This document shows positions 16,173 through 24,501 of a DNA stretch of 32,321 nucleotides, piece after piece. Below the pieces are notes generated by a model. It did no database searches. It was not told the DNA's origin and saw only the letters and a list, made by a program, of their open reading frames with translations. The translations under genes and the position numbers were made by a program. This DNA is from an uncultured Collinsella sp. Its GTDB lineage: Bacteria > Actinomycetota > Coriobacteriia > Coriobacteriales > Coriobacteriaceae. The stretch is taken from assembly GCA_900552155.1 (NCBI GenBank), contig URYU01000004.1:1-32321 (forward strand), read 5' to 3'. The stretch's first letter is position 1. Each line of letters opens with the position of its first letter.

Positions 16173-17183
16173 CTATCCCCTAAATTCGAACGTGCTCAGG
16201 CCAAACGTCAGCAGGTCGCCGTTGCGCAGCGGGCAGCGCGTGATGCGGCGGTTGTTGACGAGCGTGCCGTTGGTGGAGTTGAGGTCCTCGATCGACCAGT
16301 CCGAGCCGGTAAAGGTGAGCTGGGCATGACGGCGCGACACGTTGGGGTCGCGCAGGGCGATGTCAGAAACCGAGCGCTCGCGACCGATGGTCACCTGTGC
16401 GGAGGTGATGCTGTGGCTCTCGCCGCTCACGACGTCGACGAGCTGGGCAAGCGGACGCTGCGGGGCGCGAGGGCTTGCCATGTTGGAGGCGATGCTGGTT
16501 GCGGCGCCAAGGCCCACGGCGGCGCCGGTCGCGGCGGCTCCACCCATGCCGGCAAGCGCGTCGCGCGAGACGGTTTGGGGCACGGGAATGGGTGCGGCGG
16601 CGGGATCGGGCACATTGGGCGCAAAGGGATCGGCCGCGGCAAGCGGATCGGGAGCGGCGGCGCGGGGTGCCGGCTGCTGCTGCGGCATGGCAGCGGGGTG
16701 CTGCTGCGGGGCGGCAAACTGCTGCTGGCCGGCGCGCGGGGCACTGGCGGCACGGCTTGTGGCCGAGCTGTTCTGGCCTAGGCCGTTTTGGTAGGCGCGC
16801 TCTTCCTCGTACAGGCGACCGAGCGTGGGAGCATCGACGTTCTCGGCAAAGACCGAGAACTTGCCGCCGCGCAGCTGCGGGTCGATCATAAAGCGAACGA
16901 GGGGCTCGCCGACAAAGACGTAGCGGCGCTTTTCGGCCTGCGCTTTCACAAACTCGCGGACCTCGCGCGAAAGCTCGGGGTAGAACGGGGCGAGCATGGG
17001 GTCGTCGTCGGCGGCAATCAGGATGGAATAGCGTGCCGGCGCGGTGTTGACGCCGTTGATCACCAGAGTCTGATCCTCCATGTCGCGAGCGGCCTGCTTG
17101 GCAAGCTTCTTAAAGGAGAACGGGGCACGGGTGGCACCGAAGATGCCGGCCACGTGGTCCTCGAAGATGTTCAGGAAGTTCAC
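16173..17183 (-). CDS. fhaA: FhaA-like protein: DUF3662 domain plus C-terminal FHA domain
   Basis: A 336-residue soluble protein. Residues 1-125 match the DUF3662 domain of FhaA (FEDHVAGIFG at the start, then YSILIAADDDP). Residues 130-240 are a Gln/Pro/Ala-rich linker. The C-terminal FHA domain begins near 250 and keeps the phosphothreonine ligands: GRERSVSD, SRRHAQL and STNGTLVNN. FhaA binds phosphorylated partners, in mycobacteria including the lipid II flippase MviN, and tunes wall synthesis. Translation starts at GTG (17183), which overlaps the TGA of the upstream kinase as GTGA, a sign of translational coupling. The FHA domain has the conserved Arg, unlike the FHA protein encoded at 27246. 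Confidence 0.94.
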   Translation of the reverse strand: MNFLNIFEDHVAGIFGATRAPFSFKKLAKQAARDMEDQTLVINGVNTAPARYSILIAADDDPMLAPFYPELSREVREFVKAQAEKRRYVFVGEPLVRFMIDPQLRGGKFSVFAENVDAPTLGRLYEEERAYQNGLGQNSSATSRAASAPRAGQQQFAAPQQHPAAMPQQQPAPRAAAPDPLAAADPFAPNVPDPAAAPIPVPQTVSRDALAGMGGAAATGAAVGLGAATSIASNMASPRAPQRPLAQLVDVVSGESHSITSAQVTIGRERSVSDIALRDPNVSRRHAQLTFTGSDWSIEDLNSTNGTLVNNRRITRCPLRNGDLLTFGLSTFEFRG

Positions 17184-19033
17184 GAAAGATCACTCTCCGT
17201 ATAGGTTCTTTGGTATCCGAGCAAATAAAGGCATATCCCAACGATTATAGAGGATAGGATTCCCGCAACCGCCGCCTTGGCGACGACCGGGCTCGCAAGG
17301 CTGGCAATTTCCATATGGTGTGCAAGACAAAACGATACGGCCGAGCCAATGCCGGCGACGGCAATTGCGACGATGGCGGCAAGGTTCGATCCCTGCTCGG
17401 CGCGCTTGGCATGAGCGTTGAGCAGCAGCGATGTTGCCGCGGCCGTTGCTGAAGCCAGCACGATTGCAGCGAGAAGGAGCGCGTCTCCCAGCGCTACGGC
17501 GACACTGCTAAGCCCCAGTACGCCTCCCGCAGAGAGGGCTGCTGCGGCAAGGCGGGCAAAGAGTGCGCCCATGCCCGTAGCCGCCGCGGCACTTGCCGGA
17601 GCGAGCCAAAACGCCGCGAAGCCCCCGGCGGCTCCGGCGGCAAGGAGGGCGTCGCCGGTTAGGCAACCCAGCGCAAGCGCGCAGGTGAGCGCCGCGCTCG
17701 CAGCTGCCTCGGTGCGTCCCCAGGCAATCCACCAACCGGACATGGCGGCGGCAAAAATGACCGCGACCGGCAGCATCGACAGGATGCCCTGCGTCTGCAT
17801 GGTGGCGTTGGCCATGAGCACCAAAAAGCCCACGGCCGAGATGGCCGAGCCGATCTGCGGGGCCAAGCCTGCCGCCGCGCCAATAGCGATGGCCGCCACG
17901 ACCAGCCCGGGAAGCGCCGCGACGCCCGCTGTCTGCATAAGCAAAAAGCTAAAGGCTCCGCATGAGAGCGCCGAGATGGCGCGCATGGTGTAGTTGCGCG
18001 CGCAGCTCCAGCGCGTGCCCGCCCAACCAAGCGCGGGGTCGACTTCGATGGCGTCGTCCTCGTAGGCCGATGGCTCGATACCGTCTGCCGCACACTCGTC
18101 GTCCGAAAGCTCGCCCACCATCTGTTCCAAGCTGCGACGGCCTTCGCGCACGCTTCCCAAGCCGGCAAGGAGTCGGTCGCAGAATGTCTCGATGCTATCG
18201 GGGCGGTCTTGCGGCATGGGGGAGAGGGCGCTCATGTGCGCCGCCTCGGCTCCCGGGGGAAAGTGTGGGATGAGCTCGCTGGGATAGGTGGCACCGCCGA
18301 TGATGCGGCCGAGCGAGTCGCCGGGCGTGGCCGCCATAAAGGGAGCGCTGCCGCACATGCCCTCGTAGATCACACAGGCGAGGGCAAAGACATCGGCGCG
18401 CTCGTCAACCGTGCCAGTTTCGATGTCGAGCTGCTCGGGTGGCATGTAGCCGATGGTGCCGCCGCGCGATCCGCCAAAGCCGCCGGCAGACGACAGCCGC
18501 GCCATGCCAAAGTCGGTGAGCTTTACATTGCCCGAGTGGTCGATGAGCACGTTGGCGGGCTTAATATCCAGGTGGAGCACGCCGTTGCTATGGGCGAAGG
18601 TGAGCGCCTGGCCCAGCGCGTCGGCAATGGCAGCGGCCTCGTCAAAGGTGAGCGAATGGCCGTCCACGCGATGCAAAAACTCGGCTAGGGACATGCCGTC
18701 GACATATTCCATGACCAGGTAGGCATAGGCGGTGTCGTGCGTAAAGTCGATAACCTGCACGATATTGGGATGTTGAAGCATGGCGGCGGTATGCGCCTCG
18801 CGCAGCACATCCATAATGTCGCTGGCGGGCATGCCAGCGCCGTCTGTGAGGGGGATGCGCTTAATGGCCACGCGACGGCGCAGGTGTGTGTCGCGGCAAA
18901 TCTCGATGGAGCCAAAACCGCCGGTCGCAAGCGTTTCGAGCGGCTGGTACCGCTTGAGCAGCTCGCGAGAGCTAGTGCCCTCCAAGGGAACGTCCGGCGA
19001 GAACCGGGCGGTATGTTGCGAGAAAAGCGGCAT
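17180..19033 (-). CDS. Ser/Thr protein kinase with polytopic C-terminal membrane region (PknA position)
   Basis: A 617-residue protein and the first gene of the operon. The kinase domain is about residues 25-300: ATGGFGSIE loop, Lys58 in VAIKRI, HLDIKPANV with Asp156, DFG and PPEQ. The usual HRD is HLD, so this is a non-RD kinase that may not need activation-loop phosphorylation (inference). An acidic juxtamembrane stretch (ELSDDECAADG, EDDAIEVDP) leads to eight or more Ala-rich membrane helices covering residues 355-610. There is no PASTA or other outer sensor; signals would have to come through the membrane. The ATG at 19033 follows GAGGG by six bases; an in-frame TTG at 19039 is less likely. 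The stop overlaps the fhaA start. A promoter candidate with TGCTACACT lies about 80 bp upstream. Confidence 0.92.
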   Translation of the reverse strand: MPLFSQHTARFSPDVPLEGTSSRELLKRYQPLETLATGGFGSIEICRDTHLRRRVAIKRIPLTDGAGMPASDIMDVLREAHTAAMLQHPNIVQVIDFTHDTAYAYLVMEYVDGMSLAEFLHRVDGHSLTFDEAAAIADALGQALTFAHSNGVLHLDIKPANVLIDHSGNVKLTDFGMARLSSAGGFGGSRGGTIGYMPPEQLDIETGTVDERADVFALACVIYEGMCGSAPFMAATPGDSLGRIIGGATYPSELIPHFPPGAEAAHMSALSPMPQDRPDSIETFCDRLLAGLGSVREGRRSLEQMVGELSDDECAADGIEPSAYEDDAIEVDPALGWAGTRWSCARNYTMRAISALSCGAFSFLLMQTAGVAALPGLVVAAIAIGAAAGLAPQIGSAISAVGFLVLMANATMQTQGILSMLPVAVIFAAAMSGWWIAWGRTEAAASAALTCALALGCLTGDALLAAGAAGGFAAFWLAPASAAAATGMGALFARLAAAALSAGGVLGLSSVAVALGDALLLAAIVLASATAAATSLLLNAHAKRAEQGSNLAAIVAIAVAGIGSAVSFCLAHHMEIASLASPVVAKAAVAGILSSIIVGICLYLLGYQRTYTESDLS

Positions 19034-19113
19034 GGCCAACCCTCGTGCGTTTAAAGTTCGTTTGCGAGCGGCGGGCGCGGGGCCGAGCCATTCGCGGTGG
19101 CATAGATGCTGCT

Positions 19114-19122
19114 AGTGTAGCA
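19114..19122 (-). promoter_or_regulatory. Extended -10 element TGCTACACT upstream of the kinase/cell-wall operon
   Basis: On the minus strand TGC (19122-19120) and TACACT (19119-19114) lie about 80 bp before the first kinase's ATG. There is no convincing -35, as is usual for extended -10 promoters. The nine bases are identical to the tRNA-Arg promoter element at 8587-8595. Confidence 0.5.
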
Positions 19123-19177
19123 CGCTCAGGTGCATGGGGAGGATGGCGGGATGCGAGGCTGCCTGTCTGGCTTGGCC

Positions 19178-19903
19178 TTAGCGCTTCTTCTTGCTCTTCT
19201 TCTGCTTGCGCTGCTTGCCCTTGTTGTCCTGGGGCTTGTCGGCCTTGTCGCCCCGCTTGGCCTCGGCGGCAGCCTTCTCGGCCTTCATTTTCTTCTTCTT
19301 GGTCTCGATGCGGAGCTTTTTGTTGATGCGCGCCTTAAGGAAGGAGCCAAACTGCTCGGCATCGCCGCGGATAAAGGTGTCCTTAGGGATAGTCACGCCC
19401 TGGTCGGCGAACATGGCTACAAAGATGCGCTCGCCGTCGAGTACGTGGTCGAGCTTCTCAAACGGGAAGAACTGCGACTTGCCGCTCTTGCCCCAAACCA
19501 TCAGGCCGTCCTCGTTGGCAGCGACGCGGCGATAGCGGCCACCCATGGACTCGTCGGCCTCGACGGCGTCGATAAAGTCACGGGCGAGCGTGTGGTGCAG
19601 GTTTTTGCTCCACCAGGCCAAAAAGGCGCCGAATACGATCAGGACGACGCCAAACTTGATCCAGTTGTCGCCGGCCACCAGCATGCCGATGCCGAGCAGC
19701 GCGGCAATTGCCGCGGCGACATACAGCGAACCGCGACGCCTGGGCGAGGCGACCAGGCGGGCGAAGTCGGTGACCAGGTCGTTTTCGTACTGGTACTCGT
19801 TGAGGTACAGGATGCCGTCGTCGGCTGCGGCCTGCTCCTCGAGCGCGACCTCGACCTGGTCGGCTGCTTCGGAGGGGACGAGGTTGCTCTCTGCGTCTGC
19901 CAT
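19178..19903 (-). CDS. YcxB-like membrane protein with lysine-rich tail
   Basis: A 241-residue protein of unknown function. An acidic N-terminus of about 55 residues is followed by two hydrophobic helices (about 59-78 and 83-100, LYVAAAIAALLGIGMLVAG and FGVVLIVFGAFLAWW). A cytoplasmic beta-rich domain of about 95 residues then resembles the YcxB-like family (ANEDGLMVWGKSGKSQFFPFEKLDHV, then RIFVAMFADQGVTIPKDTF). The last 45 or so residues are nearly all Lys, Glu, Ala and Asp and end KQKKSKKKR, probably an RNA- or membrane-surface-binding tail. The ATG at 19903 follows AGGAG by ten bases. It is divergent from dnaX, with 115 bp between the two starts, and lies upstream of the kinase operon on the same strand but has 145 bp and a promoter candidate between. 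Confidence 0.82.
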   Translation of the reverse strand: MADAESNLVPSEAADQVEVALEEQAAADDGILYLNEYQYENDLVTDFARLVASPRRRGSLYVAAAIAALLGIGMLVAGDNWIKFGVVLIVFGAFLAWWSKNLHHTLARDFIDAVEADESMGGRYRRVAANEDGLMVWGKSGKSQFFPFEKLDHVLDGERIFVAMFADQGVTIPKDTFIRGDAEQFGSFLKARINKKLRIETKKKKMKAEKAAAEAKRGDKADKPQDNKGKQRKQKKSKKKR

Positions 19904-20018
19904 GCTCTTTGGACTCCTATCGCGGCGGGCTCGCCGTACGGGTTATTATGAATGAAGTATGCCGTGCGACCGCATGGCCGTCGCGGCAACAAGACTCAGT
20001 ATACCCGGGGGAGCACCC

Positions 20019-22493
20019 ATGGAATCGTTGTACCGAAAGTATCGCCCGCTCACCTTCGACTCCGTGGTGGGCCAGCAGCATATCGTCTCGACGCTGGAGC
20101 ACGCCATCACCGAGGGGCGCCTGTCCCACGCGTACCTGTTCTGCGGACCGCGCGGCACGGGCAAGACCACCATGGCGCGCATTCTTGCCAAGGCACTGCT
20201 CTGCCGCAATGCCGAGGCGGCGCGCGCCGAGGGTGCGAGCGGTTGCATGCCCGACGGCACCTGCGAGGAGTGCGAGCTCATCGCCGAGGGCAACCACCCC
20301 GATGTCTACGAGCTCGATGCCGCAAGCCGCACGGGCGTGGACAACGTGCGCGAGGAGATCATCAACTCCGTCAACTTTGCCCCGGTGCGCGGCAAGTACA
20401 AGATCTATATCATCGACGAGGTCCATATGCTCACGACGGCGGCGTTCAACGCGCTGCTCAAGACGCTCGAGGAGCCGCCGGCGCACGTGATCTTTGTGCT
20501 GTGCACCACCGACCCGCAAAAGATTCTGGAGACCATCCTCTCGCGCTGCCAGCGCTTCGATTTCCACCGTATCGGCAACGAGGATATCGAGCATCGCCTG
20601 TCCTACGTGTGCGAGCAGGAGGGCTTCGATTACGACGACGAGGCGCTCGCCATCGTGGCGCGCCATGCCAAGGGCGGCATGCGCGACGCGCTTTCCACGC
20701 TGGAGCAGCTGAGCGTTTTTGGCAACGGCGCCGTGCATGCGGACGATGCCCGCTCGCTTTTGGGCGAGGTTTCGGACCAGATCCTGGGCGAGTTTGCCCG
20801 CGCTATTGCCGAGCGTGATATTGCTGAACTCTATGGGCTCATTCGCGCACAGGTCGAGGAGGGCAATGATCTGCTTGAGCTGACGCGCGACCTGGTGGCG
20901 CATGTGCGCGACGTGTATGTGGCCTGCGTTGCCGGCGCCCGTGCCGAGCTGTTTGAGGGCGGGGCCGAGCAGGCCGAGGCGCTTGCTGTCGAGGCTGCTG
21001 CCTTTGGCGAGCATCCGGCCGACCGTCTGGCCCGCGTGCTGACGGTGCTCGACGATGCCGCGTTGGAGATGAGGGGCGCGAGCGACGTGCGCCTGGTGCT
21101 CGAGATCGCCTGTACGCGTCTGGCACGTCCCGAGGCCGATTTAACGATTGAAGCTTTGGCTGAGCGCGTGGCTCGCTTGGAGGCCATGGTTGCCAACGCC
21201 GCCGTGCCGGCGAGCGTGGCTGCTGCTCAGGCCGCCGCGCCTACAGCTGTCGCGGCTGCACCTGCGACGACACAACAGCCGACGCTGATTTCGGGTGCCC
21301 GAGCTGCTGCTCCCACGGCGACCGCCGCCCCCGCTGCTACGTCCGCGCATCAGGGTGGCATGCCTTGGGACCGCGGCGCTGCTGTTCCGGCTGCCCAGTC
21401 TGCGTCCAAGTCTGCGGCTCCGGCTCCCGCGCCCAAACCTGTAACGCCTGCACCTCAACCCGTTGCGGCTCCGGCTCCCGAGCCTGCTGCATCGACCGTG
21501 CCGGTGTCCAAGCCCAACAACGCCGCCCAGGTTGCCGCCGCCGGTGCTGCCGAGACCCCCGCGGTCGAGGACGCCGGTGAGCTCCAGCGCAAATGGGCCG
21601 AGGTTGTCGAGCGTGTCAAGGCGCGTCAGGCTTCCTACGCAGGGCTTTTGCTCAACGCCCGCGCCACGGCCGACGACGGCTCCAAGCTTACCGTCTCGTT
21701 CCCCGCGGGCTCGACCTTTGCCATCAAGATGCTCGGTCGCGCCGACACGCAGTCGGTGGTCCTGCCGACGGTCTGCGCGGTCTTCGGTCGTCGCACCGTC
21801 GACTACGTCCTGGATGGAGGTGGCACGCCGGCTCCTCAACATGAGGAGCATTCTCCATCTGCACGGGCTGCGGTATCTGCGGACCCGCAACCCGTGTCCT
21901 CGGTGGCCCCTGCATCCTCGAGCGCTAGCGCGACGCAGCCAAAAGCGGCGCCGGTAGCGGCACCGACCCCGTCGGCGCCTGAACCCGCTGCGCCCAAACC
22001 GGCCGCTCCGATCCCCGCGCCCAAGTCCGCTGCCGCGCCTGCGCCCAAGTCATCCGACCTGGCCAAGGCCCCTTGGCTGCGCTCCGACAACCCTGCTGGT
22101 GCTCCTGCCACGGGCAAGCTCCCGACCGAGCCCGCGCCCCGAGCGCCCGAGCGCGCGTCCGCCCCCATGGCTCAGCCGCCTGCGCAGGCTGCGCCATGGG
22201 AATCCGAGCAGGTGCCCTACGACGACGCCATGGTCGGTGGTTTTGCTGCCGATGCCGGCGGGGACGATCTGCCCCCGTTCGACGTGCCGGGTGCGGCGTC
22301 CGCGCCCAAGGCCGCTGCAACTGCCCCCAAAGAGGAGGACGTTCCTGCAACTCCCTGGGAATCCAACCCCGGCGCCGGTAGTCCCTTCGGCCACCAGGGC
22401 GCAGCCCCGAGCATCCCGCAGACCGAGGACGAGGCTAAAGCCCTCATCCGCAACGTCTTTGGCCAGGCCACCATCTTCAAGCCGGTGGAGTAA
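20019..22493 (+). CDS. dnaX: DNA polymerase III subunit gamma/tau (clamp loader ATPase)
   Basis: An 824-residue protein. The AAA+ module covers residues 1-240: YRKYRPLTF near the start, Walker A GPRGTGKTT at 43-51 (Lys49), a zinc module with Cys62, Cys76, Cys82 and Cys85, Walker B IIDEVHML, and LSRCQRF carrying the sensor/Arg finger. The oligomerisation domain runs to about 370. The remaining 450 residues are mostly Ala/Pro-rich, with one ordered island near 520-590 (LQRKWAEVVERVKARQASYA). This loads the sliding clamp and tethers polymerase cores. I choose the ATG at 20019 because MESLYRKYRP is the conserved N-terminus and GGGGGAG precedes it. I see no slippery A-AAA-AAG sequence, so a frameshifted short gamma form is not indicated. 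It is followed by ybaB-recR, the usual partners, across an inserted opposite-strand gene. Confidence 0.96.
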   Translation: MESLYRKYRPLTFDSVVGQQHIVSTLEHAITEGRLSHAYLFCGPRGTGKTTMARILAKALLCRNAEAARAEGASGCMPDGTCEECELIAEGNHPDVYELDAASRTGVDNVREEIINSVNFAPVRGKYKIYIIDEVHMLTTAAFNALLKTLEEPPAHVIFVLCTTDPQKILETILSRCQRFDFHRIGNEDIEHRLSYVCEQEGFDYDDEALAIVARHAKGGMRDALSTLEQLSVFGNGAVHADDARSLLGEVSDQILGEFARAIAERDIAELYGLIRAQVEEGNDLLELTRDLVAHVRDVYVACVAGARAELFEGGAEQAEALAVEAAAFGEHPADRLARVLTVLDDAALEMRGASDVRLVLEIACTRLARPEADLTIEALAERVARLEAMVANAAVPASVAAAQAAAPTAVAAAPATTQQPTLISGARAAAPTATAAPAATSAHQGGMPWDRGAAVPAAQSASKSAAPAPAPKPVTPAPQPVAAPAPEPAASTVPVSKPNNAAQVAAAGAAETPAVEDAGELQRKWAEVVERVKARQASYAGLLLNARATADDGSKLTVSFPAGSTFAIKMLGRADTQSVVLPTVCAVFGRRTVDYVLDGGGTPAPQHEEHSPSARAAVSADPQPVSSVAPASSSASATQPKAAPVAAPTPSAPEPAAPKPAAPIPAPKSAAAPAPKSSDLAKAPWLRSDNPAGAPATGKLPTEPAPRAPERASAPMAQPPAQAAPWESEQVPYDDAMVGGFAADAGGDDLPPFDVPGAASAPKAAATAPKEEDVPATPWESNPGAGSPFGHQGAAPSIPQTEDEAKALIRNVFGQATIFKPVE

Positions 22494-22514
22494 CCGTGCG
22501 GGCGGGCATACTGC

Positions 22515-22988
22515 TCAAGAAGAGATCTCTTTGCCCGGGCGCATCTGTATTTCGGACATGTGTAGTGTGGTGCCGCGTATATCGCATTCGAGCAGACAGG
22601 CGCGTGACGGTCGGCCTAGGATGCTGAGGTCGATACGATACGTCGCATGGCTGCCCGTGTACTCGACTTGCTCGGCGTTGACGGTTGCTCCGATTGTAAG
22701 TAAAGAGCCCAGTTCGGCATCGACAATCTTGGAGTCCTTTATCTTGACCTTGAACTCTTGATAGAGGGACGGGCTGTTGTAGTAAACGGTTCGGGTTCCG
22801 TCGGTGCACTCATCGGTCGCTTCCCATTTGACGACGGGCTGGTCCGAGCTGGCTATCAACAGTTCTGCTCCAAAGGCTATGGCATGGGTGATGACAACCA
22901 GCAATGCCCAGCCGACAAAGAGATAGAGAACCACATATGCAACGGGGTGTTTTGAGCGGATGTTTTGGAGCATGTCGGGGGCATTCAT
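22515..22988 (-). CDS. Unknown membrane-anchored protein, single N-terminal helix
   Basis: A 157-residue protein I do not recognise. Residues 16-38 form a membrane helix (VAYVVLYLFVGWALLVVITHAIA); the rest, about 115 residues, is polar and beta-rich and would lie outside the membrane, with four cysteines. Base composition is less GC-rich than its neighbours. TGGAGGTG sits just before the ATG at 22988, which makes the gene credible. It is convergent with dnaX, whose stop is 22 bp away, and divergent from ybaB. It splits the usual dnaX-ybaB-recR arrangement, suggesting a later insertion. The pattern of its C-terminal half is faintly reminiscent of Coa1-type membrane proteins, but I would not assign it. 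Confidence 0.7.
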   Translation of the reverse strand: MNAPDMLQNIRSKHPVAYVVLYLFVGWALLVVITHAIAFGAELLIASSDQPVVKWEATDECTDGTRTVYYNSPSLYQEFKVKIKDSKIVDAELGSLLTIGATVNAEQVEYTGSHATYRIDLSILGRPSRACLLECDIRGTTLHMSEIQMRPGKEISS

Positions 22989-23131
22989 GGGGCACCTCCA
23001 AATTGCTATCTATGGCAATCAGATTATACCCCGTCGTCGTGAGCGCCGCCTCGAGTAGTGGCTCGGCATTTAGCCATTTAGTGGTACGCATTAAATGTCG
23101 GATTCCGGCTCTACAAGATTTAGCTTTCAAT

Positions 23132-23166
23132 ATTATGCAGATGCGAATCATTCAACTTTGCATAAT
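23132..23166. repeat. Inverted repeat ATTATGCA-N19-TGCATAAT upstream of ybaB
   Basis: Perfect 8-bp arms at 23132-23139 and 23159-23166 lie in the 340-bp gene-free stretch 22989-23328. The DNA around it is AT-rich compared with the coding regions. It could be an operator or a decayed hairpin; it lacks a T-run. Nothing else recognisable is present in this stretch apart from a promoter candidate for ybaB. Confidence 0.4.
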
Positions 23167-23244
23167 CTTTGGGTGCGGCTTGCACTCCAGGACATGTATA
23201 TCGACTGAGGTAGCGTGGCCGCCCCGCTCGCTGGCCTCGCGCCG

Positions 23245-23253
23245 TGGTACGAT
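23245..23253 (+). promoter_or_regulatory. Candidate extended -10 element TGGTACGAT for ybaB-recR
   Basis: TGG-TACGAT lies 75 bp before the ybaB ATG and is followed by a T-run (GATTTTTGAG). No -35 is evident, consistent with an extended -10 promoter. It would give ybaB-recR its own transcript, independent of dnaX. Confidence 0.4.
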
Positions 23254-23328
23254 TTTTGAGTTTGAAAGTCCCGCCGCGTCCCGGCTGCCCTTGCAGCTCG
23301 GCGTGCGGCCGCACGTAAAGGAGCCATC

Positions 23329-23649
23329 ATGGCCGGTATGAACATGCAGCAGATGATGAAGCAGGCTCGTAAGATGCAGGAGCAGCTTGCCGCCGCGCAG
23401 GAGAACCTCAAGTCCCAGACCGTCGACGCCTCTGCCGGCGGCGGTATGGTCAAGGTGACCGTTAACGGCGAGATGGAGCTCGTCAATCTCACCATCGATC
23501 CCGATGCGCTCGATCCCGAGGACGTCGATATGCTGCAGGACATGATCATGGCTGCCGTCAACGAGGCCGTCCGCGGCGTCAACGAGCTCGCCAACAAGCA
23601 GATGGGCGCCATCACCGGCGGCCTCAACATCCCGGGCATGCCGTTCTAA
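23329..23649 (+). CDS. ybaB: YbaB/EbfC-family nucleoid-associated protein
   Basis: A 106-residue protein of normal length for the family. The N-terminal helix is Met/Gln-rich ([21 protein letters not shown]), followed by [27 protein letters not shown], which is the family signature, and a C-terminal helical part with [14 protein letters not shown]. Homologues form tweezer-like dimers that bind DNA and associate with the nucleoid. AAAGGAG sits five bases before the ATG. recR starts 13 bp downstream, the arrangement seen across bacteria. Confidence 0.95.
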   Translation: MAGMNMQQMMKQARKMQEQLAAAQENLKSQTVDASAGGGMVKVTVNGEMELVNLTIDPDALDPEDVDMLQDMIMAAVNEAVRGVNELANKQMGAITGGLNIPGMPF

Positions 23650-23662
23650 GACACGCATATAT

Positions 23663-24259
23663 ATGAGTGCGAATCACAGTCTGCAAAAACTGCTCGATGA
23701 GCTGGGCCGCCTGCCGGGCATTGGCCCCAAGTCGGCCCAGCGCATCGCCTATTACCTGCTCGAGGCCGATGCCGAGGAGGCCCGCCGCCTGGCCGAGGCC
23801 ATCCTGGAGGTTAAGCAGGAGGTCCACTTTTGCAGCCGTTGCTTTAACTACGCCACGGCCGACGAGTGCTCCATCTGCCAGGACCCGATGCGCGATACCA
23901 CTCGCATTTGCGTGGTGGGCGAGCCGCGCGACGTCCAGGCGATTGAGCGCACGGGCAGCTACCATGGCCTCTACCATGTGCTGGGCGGCGTGATCAGCCC
24001 CATGGACAAGATCGGTCCCGAGCAGCTGCATATCCGCGAGCTGCTGGCGCGCCTGGGCCACGAGGACATCCACGAGGTCATTATCGCCACCAACCCCAAC
24101 ATTGAGGGCGAGACCACGGCGAGCTACCTTGCTCGCACCATCAAACCATTGGGCGTTGAGGTATCGCGTCTTGCGAGCGGCCTTCCCGTGGGCGGCGACT
24201 TGGAGTATGCCGACGAGCTTACGCTTGGCCGCGCTATCGAGGCCCGCCGCGCGATCTAG
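23663..24259 (+). CDS. recR: Recombination mediator protein RecR
   Basis: A 198-residue protein, full length. Domains in order are a helix-hairpin-helix ([17 protein letters not shown], about 17-33), a four-Cys zinc finger (CSRC near 57, CSIC near 69), and a Toprim domain ([17 protein letters not shown] near 80, followed by [15 protein letters not shown]). The end has [19 protein letters not shown], the typical RecR C-terminus. It helps load RecA on gapped DNA with RecF/RecO. There is no strong ribosome site before the ATG (ATATATATGAG), so translation may be coupled to ybaB. It is the last gene before the promoter and terminator-like hairpin at 24431-24489. Confidence 0.96.
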   Translation: MSANHSLQKLLDELGRLPGIGPKSAQRIAYYLLEADAEEARRLAEAILEVKQEVHFCSRCFNYATADECSICQDPMRDTTRICVVGEPRDVQAIERTGSYHGLYHVLGGVISPMDKIGPEQLHIRELLARLGHEDIHEVIIATNPNIEGETTASYLARTIKPLGVEVSRLASGLPVGGDLEYADELTLGRAIEARRAI

Positions 24260-24430
24260 GCGGGTCAGCTCCATGGCATGTCCCGTCGGCCTGCCGCACG
24301 GGGCACTCATAATTGGGCGCGCGTTTATGCATTTGTTGTGCAACAAATCTGCTTTTCATCCGCTTATCGCGTGGATGGGTCCGCTCGCACCTCGTATTTG
24401 CCCATTCGTTGCGCAACCTTTTTGGTTCGC

Positions 24431-24439
24431 TGATACACT
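24431..24439 (+). promoter_or_regulatory. Extended -10 element TGATACACT upstream of the kinase/FHA cassette
   Basis: TGA-TACACT lies 62 bp before the ATG of the first cassette gene, with a possible -35 TTGCGC at 24409-24414 and a 19-bp spacer. It matches the TGnTACACT element of tRNA-Arg and of the cell-wall operon. The expected transcript start is about 24446, just ahead of the hairpin. Confidence 0.5.
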
Positions 24440-24461
24440 CAAATGTGGATATGAAAGAATG

Positions 24462-24489
24462 CGCCGCTTTTAAGCGGCGTGTTTTTGTT
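24462..24489 (+). terminator. Intrinsic-type terminator in the 5' leader of the kinase/FHA cassette
   Basis: CGCCGCTT (24462-24469) pairs with AAGCGGCG (24472-24479) across a TT loop, followed by TGTTTTTGTT. It has the form of a strong intrinsic terminator. It lies after the promoter candidate and directly before the ribosome site GGAGGAG, so it could end recR transcripts or attenuate the cassette's own transcript. Confidence 0.7.
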
Positions 24490-24501
24490 GGAGGAGAACA
24501 C

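Noticed and set aside
20019..22493. Programmed frameshift giving a short DnaX gamma form
   Set aside because: I found no A-AAA-AAG type slippery run in the frame; the overlapping frames are compositional shadows.
22989..23328. Signal recognition particle RNA near dnaX/recR
   Set aside because: The conserved GGAAGGAAGCA-type tetraloop and helix 8 sequence is not present on either strand.
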